64,000 nucleotides of DNA from Physcomitrium patens (GCF_000002425.4 NC_037256.1:3175310-3239309); one strand, 5' to 3'. Counted from the first letter of the stretch, positions 1 to 12,721 are shown. Notes: generated by a model from the letters alone, not told the origin. Numbers and translations: made by a program.

Positions 1-707
1 TTGTTTTTTCACCGTCCAGAATGGTTGTAGCACTTCAACTGTATATCTGAAGATGTAAATTAAGTTATCATGTCCACAAAATCGCCGCTCACCCGACAGT
101 TTTCAGATAAATATTAACTGCACTATTTGTCCGATGGGTTCCGGCCTCCAGGTTCACTGCACTGTATTTCCTTTTCTTCAATCATGCATCTCGCATTTCA
201 ACACTCCACACCTAAATTTGTTCCTGTTAAAATGTATCATGTTGCGTAGCGAATTTGTTGGTCTGGCAATTCGAACCTGAAAATTCTAAATTGAACGATG
301 ATTCTGAATCTGACACTACAAGCATGTTAGAACCCAAGTCCGAGTGAGAGGTGAACAAGTCTAGAACTATGTCAGAACCAGAACTCTGACTACGGGTAAT
401 ATTCCCTGTGACATTTAACATCGTCAGGTAACGAGTAAGTTAGCCATATCCTGTGAACCTTACTGGGGTGAAATCAGCTTACATCAAACAAAGAAGCTCC
501 AGATATTCTTGTCATTGGAATCTGCTCTATTCTTATCGAAAGTGCCCTCAGCACTGATTGTTCTTGTAAAGCATCAATCTTGTTTCCAGTGTCTTAGAAA
601 CTTGGAGAGTGTCTGGGGGCGTGGGGGTTGTTTTTTTTGTTGGGTTTCCATTACTTGTCCTGTCCATTACTTGTTCTGTACATAAGCTGAGGAAGTAAGG
701 ACCAGCG
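1..707. other. Upstream region of the DenD-like gene
   Basis: No protein-coding gene is recognisable here. The stretch has fairly balanced base composition and leads into the start codon at 708, so it should contain the promoter and 5' leader of the dehydrogenase gene. I see no convincing TATA box. A T-run (about 631-638) and a 16-bp tandem duplication lie just before the start codon. Confidence 0.5.
648..679 (+). repeat. 16-bp tandem duplication in the 5' leader
   Basis: CCATTACTTGTCCTGT (648-663) is followed directly by CCATTACTTGTTCTGT (664-679), differing at one base. It lies 28 bases before the start codon at 708, so it is probably in the 5' untranslated leader. Confidence 0.8.
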
Positions 708-3436
708 ATGGACGACGGCAAGGTGCTCATTACGGGAGCATGCGGTTTTCTGGGCAATTTGTTGGCGACTCACCTCGCCTTATACCACCGCAATCTCATT
801 CTTCTGGACCATTCTCCGCCACCATCCAACCCCGTGCCTGACGCTGAATATGTGCGTTGCTGCATTCCTTAACAGAATTCTCGTCGTATCTCTAGATGCA
901 ATTAATGATTCTACGCTCTAATTCTTTGCCATGTTGGGATCGGATGTGACGACGCCGTATGGATCGCAAGGGGTGTTTGATGGAATGGACGCGGATGCCC
1001 TTCTCTCCAACCCTGGTGTAGCCTGTGGAAAGTAATTGGAAGCTGATTCGATTGGATATTGGAATTGCGCCAGCACGAGCTTCTTCTTCGAAATACTCGA
1101 TTAAGGGTTACACAATGCGTACTCGTTTACATGTTTGTTAACAATTCCCTGACGATGTTTGAAAGCATGTTTGATGGGGACTAATCGGGGAGATTGTAAC
1201 GATGGAGCAGGTGACTGGCGACGTAGCTGACGCCAAGCTTCTCGAGAGCGTCATCACCGCAGATGTACACAGGTGTGGAAACATCACCCTGACCCATTGC
1301 TTCGATGCGGGGATGCTAAATTTTATGCCAAGCAATTCGTCCCTATCTTCTAACAAAAGAGGGAGTAATCTTTGCATAGGATATATCACTTGGCAGCGCT
1401 GGCTAGTTCAGGCTCGGAGGCCAATTACGAGTTGGGTTTAAGGGTATGGACCTCCTCGTATTGCTCGTTGATCTGTGGACAATTGGATGGAGCTACTTTA
1501 TGTTACTTGCATGATTTGAAGGATATTTACTGATTCAGCCTTCTCTGCACAGGCGAACGTTGATGGAACGAGGGCAATTATCAAGCGGTGTAAAGATATG
1601 GGGCATTGCCCACGTTTGGTGTTCTCCAGTTCTGTTGCCGTTTATGGGCCCCTGCCAGCAAGTATTGTGGTAATGCGGAGCCGGATCCCTCAAACTTCCA
1701 CTAGATATGTCAGGAGTAGCGGAACAGACAAGAGGCCATTCTCAAACCTGGCGCTAAACTCTTCATTCTCGCTTTGTCCATCGTGACTCGTTGATTACAC
1801 TTTGCTTTCATAAATTTGTATGATTGCTCTAGACTCTGCAAATTATGTAAAGTATGTCCATAACTTTGTTATTGTGTATGAAGGAGGGAGTAGATGGAGA
1901 AACAAAGTTCACAGATACTACCACTGCATTTCCTCAGTCCTCTTATGGCACACAGGTGCACAAATTAACCCGTGGTTAATTGAATAGGTTTGTTATCTTT
2001 CTCGGGGCCTAACCCTGGAAACAGAAATAAGAGAATACTTGAAATAATGATCCTGAAGATGGAAATGTCTGAGATTGCACGAACGCATTTGTTTTCATGA
2101 TCTGATAGTGCATCTTGATGCGCGTGAACAGAAATTGATTAGTGAGCTTTTGATAAACGACGCTACTCGAAGGGGCTTTGTTGATGGACGGTGTCTCAGG
2201 CTTCCAACAATTGTTGTCAGACCTGGCAGGTACGGAACAACCACTTCCAATTAGACGATTTTTGCAAGTTGTACATTATCAATCCTCCATGAAGATTGTT
2301 CTTTATTCATTGTTGATTTTAATTGAATACTAAAATGTTTCTCCTCCATAGTCCCAATACTGCAGCATCCTCCTTTTGTTCCTCCATCATTCGGGAGCCA
2401 CTGAAGGGAGAAACTGCGGTTTGCCCTGTCGACCCAAGTTGGCCACTTTTCATGCAGGTGTGTGCAGGTTCTATTCCAGTTAGCTATTTAGGCGTTCTAT
2501 TTGAGTATCCTTGTAGTTGTACGCCCAAAACTTAACCAATGTGTGTTATTTCCAGTCGCCAAGGACTGTGGTGCGCAATCTAACGCATGCCATGAGCATC
2601 GAGAGCTTGAAAGGAAATGAGCGAGCCATAACTCTGCCGGGCTTTACTGTGAGAAGTCTTCTTCCTACCTTTGATTGTGATTACTTCATAAACGATTGTT
2701 GATGATGTCGCACTGTTTGCTCTTCGCGGACTTAGATCAAGTATGGTACTATGCAGACCACTCCCAAGGAGATGGTAGAAGCATTGGGAGAGGTCGGTGG
2801 CGATACCAAACTGGTAAGCCTATTTAAACGTCTACAATCAAGAACTTTGATAATGTGTTGGCCTACTGAATTCCCGCAAGGTGACCCAAGTTGAGGCCAT
2901 TTAATCAGTTTTTTAGGCTTCCAGAGACCTTCGCGATGGCTGAAAGGCAGAATCAGAAATTGAGGACTTTAAAATCTGTAAAGATATTTTATTTTACTTT
3001 ATTGGCATGTCTGGATATTTCCTTTGCATGAATTGCGCCACCCACCGCATCTGTACTTGAGCACAGGTAATTTGGGAGCGTGATCCTGTCATCGAAAAGA
3101 TTGTGTACAGCTGGCCGGGCTTCGTGGATACTCCTTTTGCCAACTCTCTCGGCTTCCATGTGGACAAGTAAGTGAATTGAAGCTTGTGTCTCTAACCTGT
3201 TCTGTTCCTTTCAAATTCTCATTGCGTAATTGCTGCTAAGTTAGAGAAAGCATAGAGACTTTCACAGAGTCTGGAAACGTGAAGTGGTACCGTATCGGAC
3301 TCTGGACCTGATATCCCAAGCTTATAGAGCTCATATTTAAGGTCATGTTTGTGTGTAACACAGGAGCATGAAAGACATTGTGACTGCTTACATCGAAGAC
3401 AATAAAACGGACGTAAAGCGGTTGAACGCCAAGTGA
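708..3436 (+). CDS. Atypical SDR, D-erythronate dehydrogenase-like (11 exons)
   Basis: Predicted NAD(P)-dependent sugar-acid dehydrogenase of the atypical (extended) SDR superfamily, closest in pattern to DenD, which oxidises D-erythronate at C2. Exons read by eye: 708-851, 1211-1272, 1380-1443, 1553-1661, 1915-1955, 2132-2229, 2352-2457, 2556-2648, 2757-2813, 3067-3167, 3364-3436. Every junction is GT-AG and phases match throughout, giving 315 residues, the usual family length. The Rossmann motif ITGACGFLG is at residues 8-16, HLAAL at about 72, SSSVAVYG at about 115-122 and the catalytic YGTQK (Tyr137, Lys141) crosses the exon 5/6 junction. REPLKGE and SWPGFVDTPFA in the C-terminal half match the family pattern. 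No signal or transit peptide is evident, so it is probably cytosolic. The start of exon 9 could instead be an upstream AG at 2739-2740, adding residues; the choice made fits the family without an insertion. The exact substrate is inferred. Confidence 0.85.
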
Positions 3437-4880
3437 AGACTCTAACGCCAGGTTTGAGATCAAGTTGTTGCAAATGACAAAATGTAATATTATGAACCTT
3501 TAATAATAAATACCCGCTGTTTCGGTAATGTTATAATTGCTTATTTGACTTGTGGGTGCTGTTTCATAGTGGTTTAAATTTATATTTATACTGGTCTTGA
3601 GCCATGTCCAGAGCCTCACAGTCGTTGAATTGGATTCTGCTTAAAGATTAACTTGGATGACCATTTAGAAGACCAGGTCATACGAGTGCAGCTTCTAAAC
3701 CAGTAGGGCAGGAAAGACTTGTTGGGTGCATGTAAATGTGCATCTTTGGAAATGTTTTAGATGGATTGGAAACGTACCGAAGTTTAACCTGTGATATAAA
3801 TTAACCGTTCAAACAAAGAAGTGCTATTTTACTGTCTAGTTAAACAATAGTAAATTCTTTCTATAAAGAGGACTGCCTTTCGAAGGGAGTCAATAGCCAT
3901 ATAAATGTTAACAAAGGTTAAGGTTGTCACCTTCTGTTGGTTGCTAGCTAATACTTCCAATGATTTCATACTGCCAGTCTTCTACATTGACACATTGAGG
4001 CAAAAAAAAAAATTGCATTGCTTTTCTTTTGGTTAGTATGCTCTTAAAACAAGCTTCAAAAAATCTTTAATAACAAGTTATTATCTTCATTGATTTTAAA
4101 CATTGAATTTGTGGCAATACCACATGCAGGCAAATTTGAGGTTGAAATTGTTACATCTGATTGGTTGGTTTTTAAAACTAACTTAAAAACTCTTCACTAA
4201 AACCTAATATTGGTTGTTTTTAAAGAAGTATTATTTTTAGAATATTGTATTGTGAAATTATTCCATTGGACATTGGTTTCTAAGTGTAAATTTCAGTTAA
4301 ATAAGTCAAGAATTGTGTACATGTTAATAAACAGTACAATTATACTATGTTGATTTAAATAATTTCCAATGTCATCATAAAGTTTCGAAGGGGCAATTTA
4401 TAATTAGAAATTAAATTATGGCACATTTTATATTTAATCTTTTGTTTCCTTATATAGTAAAATTTTAATTCTTTGATTTTAAATGTTTTAATTTATGTAA
4501 GAGTTAGAAACTTATTTAATTTTGCGTATTAAATTCATTTTTTGAAAACATTTATTAAATATTTCTTTATTAATAATAAACTTTAAACTTAAAAAAAGAA
4601 ATTATATGCTTCAAACCAACACAAATTAAATTTGATACTAATTTTAAAAATAGTTCTAAGATTGAAAATTAATAAGTTAGCTTAGAAATATTCAATGATA
4701 TATTTTTTAAGATTCAAGTTTGATTCATGTTATAACTTTGATACATTACGAAGAATAAAGAAATGTATCAAAATATTTTTATTCTAAGATTTAGATGCAA
4801 AAAAAATTACAATACTAAAGTTGATTTTTTTTTAGTTGTTAATACAATAAAAACTTATCATTAACAATAATTTGTTAATA

Positions 4881-4952
4881 TACTTAAATCTTAAATCAAT
4901 TCACCTATTTCTCAACTTAATCTATCTTCTATGATTCAATCTTTGTGACTAC
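4881..4952 (+). repeat. Left arm of inverted repeat flanking element A
   Basis: The reverse complement of this stretch begins AGTAGTCACAAAGATTGAAT and ends with GATTTAAGATTTA. The sequence at 12587-12640 begins AGTAGTCACATGGATTGAAT and also contains GATTTAAGATTTA, with a few short gaps between. Before element A inserted, the two arms would have been separated by only about 170-180 bases. It may be the remnant of a foldback or MITE-like element. Confidence 0.6.
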
Positions 4953-4957
4953 TTTTT
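4953..4957. repeat. Target-site duplication of element A (TTTTT), left
   Basis: Five T's directly precede the left LTR of element A and match TTTTT at 12410-12414 after the right LTR. The sequence is simple, so the match is weaker evidence than a mixed-base duplication, but it falls exactly at both LTR ends. Confidence 0.6.
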
Positions 4958-5483
4958 TGAGACAAGACCAGACTATCTCAAAAATCCAAGTTCTTTCTAA
5001 TCCACAGCAACATAAAGCCTCATCACAAAATAGGACAAAACTGATTAGAACAAAACTGAACAGAACTAAATAGAATAGAACATGAAAGACAAAACTAAGC
5101 AAATGGAAACAAAAGTGAACTGAACAAAAAGATGCAAAATCAAATTTTACTAAGGAAAAGGATCCAAAGCCATACTTGATCAAATGCTCCAAAAGGCCTT
5201 GGTGACTCTTATTTATACCTTAGAATGTTCTTAGGTGATAGGCCCCATTAAAATAACTACCTTAAATTCCTTTTCTAGAAGGTTTTATGGTAGGCTCCAC
5301 CTATATAACCGCCCTAAGTCTTTTCTAGAAGGTTCTATGGTAGATCTGATCTAAATAATCATCCTAAATTTGTTTTAGAATGTTCTACAATGGATCCCAT
5401 TTGGTCCACTAACCTAACTTCAATTTTAAAAACTTCCATGATTCTAACTATCTATATAATTATCTTATTTATATCTTGTTATA
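4958..5483 (-). repeat. 3' LTR of element A
   Basis: It aligns along its length with 11860-12409; for instance both carry CAGACTATCTCAAAAATCCA near the start and runs of AGAAGGTTCTAT-like sequence later. It starts TGAGACAAGACC on the plus strand. Confidence 0.85.
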
Positions 5484-5539
5484 GTTAATCTTCTTCCTTT
5501 AATGCAAAATGTCCTTGTTTTGCTCCAAATGGTATCTTT

Positions 5540-5690
5540 GAATTGTTTCTTGGTAAAAGGGAGGTTTGTGCAGGTTCTTATGTTGCATCATGAATGCGAT
5601 AACCTTTCCAAAGAACTTTGTACTGAAGTTGTGGATGTCTACTATCATGATAAAAGTAGCAATGTTCTAAAATGTTGTCTATTTCATATT
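5540..5690 (-). other. Chromodomain region of element A
   Basis: Minus-strand translation shows a chromodomain pattern, including YKVLWKGY followed by an ATYEP-like box. In chromoviruses this C-terminal integrase module binds modified histones and steers integration to heterochromatin. It lies just upstream of the element's 3' LTR, where chromoviruses carry it. It is part of a fossil. Confidence 0.75.
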
Positions 5691-5988
5691 CTTGTTGGTC
5701 ATCAACTACAACTAGTAGTGGTGGTTATTAGTATCGATCTAAAAAGCACTTTGGCTCAATATGAAATTCCTTTACTTCCAAAACATGAAAGATTAGATAG
5801 ACGCAAATATGTGGCAAAAGCTCAAGGTAGTATGCGACATCAAAAATCATTGTAGAAATAGAGAAAGGTCCAAGTCACCGAGGTGCTACTTTATGGATTT
5901 GGATTGATGTAGCAAGTGGCAAGTTGGCACTAGAGAGTAATACTTAATCACCCTCCTAGAAGGTCTTGTGTTTTCGATAATTATCCGT

Positions 5989-6818
5989 TGTCATATAGCG
6001 TGATTTACTATCTGGGAATACATTGGGTATCTAGCTATAGAAAGTTTAGCTTAAATTTTTATATGTATCTTGTCTTAGCTTCCAAAACTCTTTTATTTTG
6101 CACAAAATTCAAAATATAGCATAATCTCTTTAAAATATATTTTTTCCGCAAAGGATTTTCTCTTCCCAAACTTTAAAAATTCATAACTCTTGATCTAACC
6201 ATTCAGTTTCTTTCAAACTTGTAGAATAGGTAGAATTTATCCTTAAGTTTTACTTCAAAACAAACCAACATGAAAATCATTCCATCTTTTGGCATCTAAG
6301 AAACCCTAATAGATACTCTAAATCCTAATTTACAAGCACCTGAGCAATATTTTCTTAATATCTCAAGAACCCAATACTCAAATGTCATTAAACTTATGTA
6401 CAAAGGTTTATTAACATAAATTTATACATTTCCTAAAATTTTGAGCCAAAACCTTGTCAAATTGCTCAAGATATAGCTCAAGACACAACCACTAGTAAAT
6501 CGAGTCACTTACTACTCTTAGATTGCATGTGCTGACTTCAAAATCCAATAACTCTTTCATTGTTACTTCGAATCTAGCAAGCAGTATAAAAAAATTATAG
6601 CCGCAAAAGTGTTTTTTCTAGTTGCGGTCGCCCATCCTCAATTACCCCCCGCACGCGTGCATTCTGTCAAAAATAGTGACAGTAGCTCCAAAATCAACAC
6701 CTTAACTTTGAGCGCCTATATCTTCTTTATATAAACTTTAAATCATACAAGATTTCTACCAAAACCATAGCGAAAAACCTAAAATTACTGATCTTAGCCT
6801 TCAAAGCTCAAATGGCCA
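5989..6818 (-). mobile_element. Family X unit, inverted, incomplete
   Basis: This is the reverse complement of much of the 28001-29310 unit. It starts TGTCATATAGCGTGATTT, matching the complement of the X end, and includes the complement of the AGTCAGCACATGCAATCTAA stretch. The homology fades near 6818, so the copy is incomplete. It is inserted in element A between the integrase and chromodomain regions. Confidence 0.75.
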
Positions 6819-9800
6819 ATAGAGAATTGCAAGCAAAATTGGATGTTGACTAGTATTAAGAAAAAAATGGTAAATAACCAGTACTTTCTTGAATACTATC
6901 ATTGTAAGCAAACTCCAAGGGCGACAAGTATTCATCCCAATCATTATGATGAATCACCACAAATACTCGCAGCATATCTTCCAAGGCCCAATTTATACGC
7001 TTTGTTTGTACATTTGTTTGATAATGGAAGGCTATAGACATAGCAAGTTATGTGCCTAGTAGCTTGAACAAGGCTTGCCAAAAACTTCTCATGAAGTGTG
7101 AATCTCAATCTGAAACAATGACACGAAGTAATCCATAGCGATGAAAGATGGTATCAAAGAAGACTCGTGCAAGCGTTGGGGCATCAATATCCAAGCACAT
7201 AGTGGGCAAGAAAAGTTGCTTTGATAGTTCATCCATAAAAGAAGTACTACAATATAATTATGAGGCGTTTGCAGCAAATACGTAATGAGATCTATAGTCA
7301 CTTGCTCCCAATATGCCATAAATAGTAAAATTGGCTGCAATAGTCTAGGAGAAGTTTTATTCCATACTTTATCATCTTGATATAACTCACAAGAAAGTAC
7401 AAAGGCTTGAACATCATGATCCAAACATGCCCAAAACCATATCTTTGAGATCCGTTTTACAGTCTTTTCTTGCCTAAAATATCTAGATATTGGGATGTCA
7501 TGTCCCTCCTGAAGTATGCGTGTCTAGAATTTAGCATTGTTGAGTACATAAATTTTTTTTAAAAAATAGAACAAGCCATCATTAAGAATGTAATCTTAAT
7601 ATTGTATATTATCCACCTTCAGTCGATTGCTAACCATCTTAAAATGAGCATCCTATTACGTAGCTTCTTTCATCTTTATCTCTTTGAATAGATTTGAAAT
7701 GATACTACTAATGGTAGCAATTTTTGTCTTGTCTTTTGATTTTTCTTTCAAGTTTGGTCTTTTTGATAAATTGATTGGAACAATATGTTGTCGCCCTTGT
7801 TCATACTCAAGTTGGATATCAATAAGCTACAATTATTCTTCTCAACAATGATGTTGCAATTTCTTATTTTCAAGATATAAATCATGTAGCAAAGATCGAT
7901 GGTCAATCCAAACAACCATTGGCTTCTCTAATAGATAGTATTGCCACACCTTTGTGGTATGTACAATCGCTAATTACTCTCAATCACATGGAGAGTAATT
8001 GTGCTCTACCTTTTTGAGCTTATGTGATTCATACGCCATAAGTTGATGGTCCCTACCAAAGTCATATTGAAGGACTACTCCAATAGCAAAGTTGGAAGCA
8101 TCAATGTTAAGCATACAAGGGAGATTAGGATCATATAGTTGCAATATTGGAGCAGTAAATAGTGCTTCCTTCAACTTATCAAAGGCATTTTGCTACTCCA
8201 ATTTCTAATCAAATGGAACACTTTTCTTCAATAGGTTTGTCAATGAGGTAGTAATGTGAGCAAATTGCCAAATAAATTGGCGATAGTATCTAATAAGGCC
8301 TAAAAATGAGCAAGCTTTAGAAATATCCTTGAAGGTTGGCCAATCCTCCACTATTTTCATCTTATTTTTCTCCACATGCACACCTTCGAAAGACACCACA
8401 TGCCTCAAAAAGGTGACTTCCAACTTCCAAAGTTTAAATTTTGATTGCTTGCAATAGAAGTGACTATCTTGTAGCTGGCGCAACACTTTTCATAGGTGTT
8501 GTTCATGATTTTAAGGGATTTTATTATATACAAGGATATCATTAATGAAAAAAATTATATACTTGTTCAAAAGGTTTCAAAACAATCTGTTTATGTGGCT
8601 CATGAAAGTGGCTGGAGCATTGAAAAGGCCAACGGGTAAAACCATGTCTTTTTCCAAGAGTTTGATTAATGTCTTCCATAGCTCTCCAAGTTCTTTTGGT
8701 GATAGGTGATAAATTGGTCGACTTGATGGTTTAACTCTAAGCAATAGTTTTATTTGAAACGGGGCACCTCAATCAAGAGGTACTCAATTAGGTAGGTCAG
8801 TTGGAAAGACATCCTAATATTCCCATATGAGTTGTTCTACCCATTTTACTCTTTTGACTGTCTTTTCCACCATTGATGCAAGATTTGGAACTACCATATA
8901 TACTAGTTGCTTATATTGTATTTGCTTCTTCATAAAGGTCATCTCTATGAGTAAGTCTTTAGTTGAAGATTATCTTTCTTCTTCACTTGATGCGCAGGTG
9001 CAAAGAGTCTCCTTGCATCCTCTATCTATAAAAAAAAATTATCCTTGCTATCCAATTAACTTATTTATTTTCCATCTTTAACCATAGCATACCAAAGATA
9101 ACATCATACCTTAGCTTTGTTACCTTGAATCTCTTCCTTCAGACATCGATGTTTCTCAATCTCAAGATTTTTTCTTCATACATTTCACTCAATACATTCT
9201 CTTGGTCATTTACAAGGTATATACTTCTTTTTTTGATGGCTTTAATTTTAATTCTAAGTTGATCGGTAATTTCAATTGAGATGCAATTTTTTGTAGAGCC
9301 ACAATCTACAAGTACTCAACATGGTTGTTCCCTTAGTAGTCCTATTAGATGCACCAATCAACTATTTTTATAATTATCTGAGGCCATGCCATTTGTCTCT
9401 GAGAAACAGTAGCTATCTCCAATATTGGCATTAATCACTTTTAATAGAAAGCTTCATTTTCATGCTTTCATTCATTATCGACTTGCTGAGTTTTGAGACT
9501 ATGAATCCACCTTGTCTTGTTGGTACTTGAATTTTGATATTTTGGACAACCTCCATTTTGATGGCTTGACTCTCGATAATAGAAACAAAATCCCTTTTGT
9601 ACCAATATTTGTTGTCTTTATGGTATCAATAATCTTTGTAGGATATCAATCTCCATTGATATTGGTTGTTATACCATAGTATTAAATAGCAGCATAGGAC
9701 TTTGTAATATAGGTTATACTCCATGATTTTTGAAATCTATAGCATTGATTTTTTTTTGCAATCCAAATTATCTCTTCAAATGTTTGTAGATTCTTTAGCT

Positions 9801-9858
9801 CCACCTCTAATTGGACCCCACATTTCAAACCTTGTAAGAATTGATCTATCATCTCTGC

Positions 9859-11181
9859 TGTCGTGTTGTGACACGACTATATGGTGAAAATATGACAAAA
9901 AAATGATATTTTAATTAATATTCTATTATCATGGTTCAACAAGCATTCAATATATTTTACAAGGCTTTTATAAAAGCCTCTAATCCTATTTTCTTCACTT
10001 AATAGCTAGTAGATAAAAACTAGTTAGTAATTTTACCTTCTAGGCTGTAGTAACTTTTTTATTGCCTTAGAAAGGCCATAAAATGGTAAAAAAAGGATAA
10101 AAAGAATAATTTATTAGCATGGTTGATACTAGGGTTAAGTTGAGGGTAGGATCGGGCTATAAAACCACTAGGATAGATTAGATTGATATCCGGGGGTCGG
10201 CCGGATATGAGACAGGGTCAAAATCCGACCTCCAGCCACTAAAACGGCCGCCTAGGGCAAAATACGGGGGTTTTTTTCAGATCGGGTTTTTGGATCGAAG
10301 AGCTAGCTTTAAGCTCTTTTCAAGGTCACTAGTTTGGTTTCATTAGGATTTGTGAGGGGAGAGCAATCGCTGCTCAAAGTTAGTGTTTATTTTGGTGTTT
10401 CGGATTTTATATAAAACATTGATGGTTTGCATTCTCAATCGGTTTGTGCAAGTCGTGTAGCATCTATGGGTCAAAATTTGGTATTGTCTGGATAGTTGGG
10501 TGTGCTAAGTGTATACAAAAATTTGTGTTAATCTAACGATGCAATCAAGAGATATTTGGGTTTTAGTACAAAGGGTTGTCGAAAGTTGGCAGTCTAGGGT
10601 TGGATAGGGTTTCTGTGATATCTGAAGATCTACTAATTGAATCGACGTAATTTTTGGCTTGGTAATAGAAGATTTGGAGATCAAGTGGCTATTCAATTTT
10701 GAGCTGGAGTTAACGGTTGACAAAGGAGAAATCACTTCTGGAGTTTCTACATCAAATTTCAAGGTTGTGGCCGAGTGTCATCAGTGCGGTTTTTGGGCGT
10801 TTTCTTGCAATCTGTAAGTTGGGTTGGGCTGAAATTTTCTGAGCATATAGAAGGCTTATACTGGTATTTGGGTGCAAAATTTCACACTAAGTGGACGGTT
10901 GGATCAAAAGTTACAGCTTATCAAAGCTCACTGGCTAGGGTTAGGGCTTGTTAAAAAAAACAAAAACAACTTAATTATAAAAGAAATAAAGCAATTGGAA
11001 TATTGTATGGTTAAAATGGCTATGAGGAGTGTTTTTAAATACTTGGAAATTGATATTTCAATTATATTCTTCATACATGGATAAAATCTATCAGGATTTC
11101 TTTGTTATTTGCAAAAACAACTATACCTTCCACAGCCAGATACCCAGTGTATTCCGAGAGAAGACAACACGTAATACGACA
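9859..11181 (+). mobile_element. Family X unit in the gag of element A
   Basis: About 1.32 kb with matching ends, TGTCGTGTTG at the left and ATACGACA at the right. It interrupts the gag-like region of element A, which resumes on both sides. No internal protein gene or second terminal repeat is visible, so a solo LTR is the simplest reading. A 5-bp duplication at its ends is not clear, as expected for an old insertion. It is more diverged from the 28001 and 37659 copies than they are from each other. Confidence 0.7.
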
Positions 11182-11859
11182 CCGCCTTTGAAACATTGTA
11201 AATTTGGAGACATAGGAATTTAAATCAAAAGACATAATCTTGCATTGACTTAGCTTGTATAAGATTTGCCAATTGATCTTACACTATCTTTTTCATATTA
11301 ATAGGTCAAAATTGATTCCTAAATTCGATCTCAAATTCATCCCAATTACAAAATCTACCTTGAATTCCATAGCTTTGAACTCAATGTCGTCACAAAATGA
11401 TTGTTGCATCTCTCAAATAGTTGGTTGCATATATAATTACTTCAGTGGTATTTGTTCCAGATAATTAGAGGTATTGTCGCATGTTAAAGAACCATTGACA
11501 TATATCTTCTTATCTGAAAGTTCCAGAGTATGTACAAAACTTACTCAATTTCAAACTAGCAAATGTCGACTCTTTTGTCCTTGAGGCTTCTATTTGCCCT
11601 TGTAAAGTAGCTATTTGGCTTAAGAGGTGTTGTATTTGAGCCTCCATCTAGGATTGTTCTATCATATCTCTCATACTATAATTTCTCCGCTAGACTCCAC
11701 TATTGTAATGCCTTTTCACCTCTCGATTGACTTTTTAAGAGTAGCTCATGGTAGCCTCAACAAAGTACCTAGTGTAATGATAATAACTAACCTTAGACTA
11801 GATAATGAATATTGATATGCTACCAAAAGTAAACAGTCTAAAACTCACTTTGATACCAA

Positions 11860-12409
11860 TAAGATAGGACCAGACTATCTCAAAAATCCAAGACTCTTCT
11901 AATCCATAGCAACATAAAGCCTTATCACAAAATAGGACAAAACAAACGAGAACAAAATTGAATGGAACTAAATAGAATAGAACATGAAAGACAAAACCTA
12001 GCAAATGGAAATAGAACAAAATAGAAGTGAATAGAAAGATATAAAACTAAATTTTACTAAAAGAAAGGGTCCAAAGCCATACCTGACTAGATGCTTCAAA
12101 AGGCCCTAGTTAGTCCTATTTATATCTTATCTTATCACCCTAGACTTTTTAGAATATTCCAAGGTAGTTGGACCTATATAGATAACTGCTTTAAACTCAT
12201 TTTTTAGAAGGTTCTATAATAGGCTCCACTTAGATAACCTCCTTAAGTTTTTTTTTAGAAGATTCTATAGTAGATTCTATTTAAATAATTATCTTAAATT
12301 CTTTCTAGAATATTCTACTATAGATCCTACTTGATCCACTAACCTAATTCCAATTCTAAAAACTTTCATGGTTCTATCTATACAATTATCTTATCTATAC
12401 CCTATTACA
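11860..12409 (-). repeat. 5' LTR of element A
   Basis: Partner of 4958-5483. The minus-strand primer binding site TTGGTATCAAAG follows directly at 11859 and below, fixing this as the 5' LTR. It ends CCTATTACA on the plus strand and is followed by TTTTT. Confidence 0.85.
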
Positions 12410-12414
12410 TTTTT
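12410..12414. repeat. Target-site duplication of element A (TTTTT), right
   Basis: Matches the five T's at 4953-4957, immediately outside the other LTR. Confidence 0.6.
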
Positions 12415-12586
12415 GATGTCAAGTAAAGATGTGCCCTGTAATATAATATGTTTGTTGGAATTAAAATTGGAGCGAACATAAGACAATGAAAGAAAGACTC
12501 CAAATTCCCTCTACTCAAGGAAGATCTAAGATTCATCTCTGTCAATGTCTATTAAGTTCAAAAATTTCCAATTTCTAAACTGTAAA

Positions 12587-12640
12587 AGTAGTCACATGGA
12601 TTGAATCATAAGATTAAAGTGTGTTGATTTAAGATTTAGA
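12587..12640 (+). repeat. Right arm of inverted repeat flanking element A
   Basis: Inverted partner of 4881-4952, sharing AGTAGTCACA..GATTGAATCAT and GATTTAAGATTTA in the same order once the left arm is reverse-complemented. Confidence 0.6.
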
Positions 12641-12676
12641 TGAGTCAATTTATATTCAACTTTTAAATTTTAAATT

Positions 12677-12681
<5 letters not shown>

Positions 12682-12718
<37 letters not shown>
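12682..12718. repeat. (TA)n microsatellite
   Basis: An uninterrupted run of alternating A and T in AT-rich spacer. Confidence 0.97.

Positions 12719-12719
<1 letters not shown>

Positions 12720-12721
<2 letters not shown>

Larger units (their letters stand above)
3437..4957. other. AT-rich intergenic spacer
   Basis: The first part is the 3' untranslated region of the dehydrogenase gene, with A/T-rich possible poly(A) signals near 3500-3515 (AATAATAAATA). The rest is AT-rich sequence without a recognisable gene or RNA. The last 70 or so bases form the left arm of an inverted repeat, described separately. Confidence 0.6.
4958..12409 (-). mobile_element. Element A: old Ty3/gypsy chromovirus
   Basis: LTR retrotransposon fossil read on the minus strand. 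LTRs are 4958-5483 and 11860-12409, in TG...CA form on the plus strand (the left copy has drifted at its end) and clearly diverged from each other by eye, so the insertion is old. A methionine-tRNA-type primer site (TTGGTATCAAAG, minus strand) abuts the 5' LTR at 11859, and a purine-rich tract (about 5485-5499) abuts the 3' LTR. Parts in order: gag (about 11400-9760, split by a family X unit), reverse transcriptase (about 8900-8205), RNase H (8174-7870), integrase (7600-6856) and a C-terminal chromodomain (about 5690-5540). A second, inverted family X unit lies between integrase and chromodomain. The coding region is badly broken, with many breaks. It is cut off from the flanking host genes by AT-rich sequence. 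Confidence 0.9.

Noticed and set aside
5502-5855. A 117-codon plus-strand frame that could look like a gene
   Set aside because: It lies antisense to the chromodomain region of element A, which has the recognisable pattern; the plus-strand protein has none.
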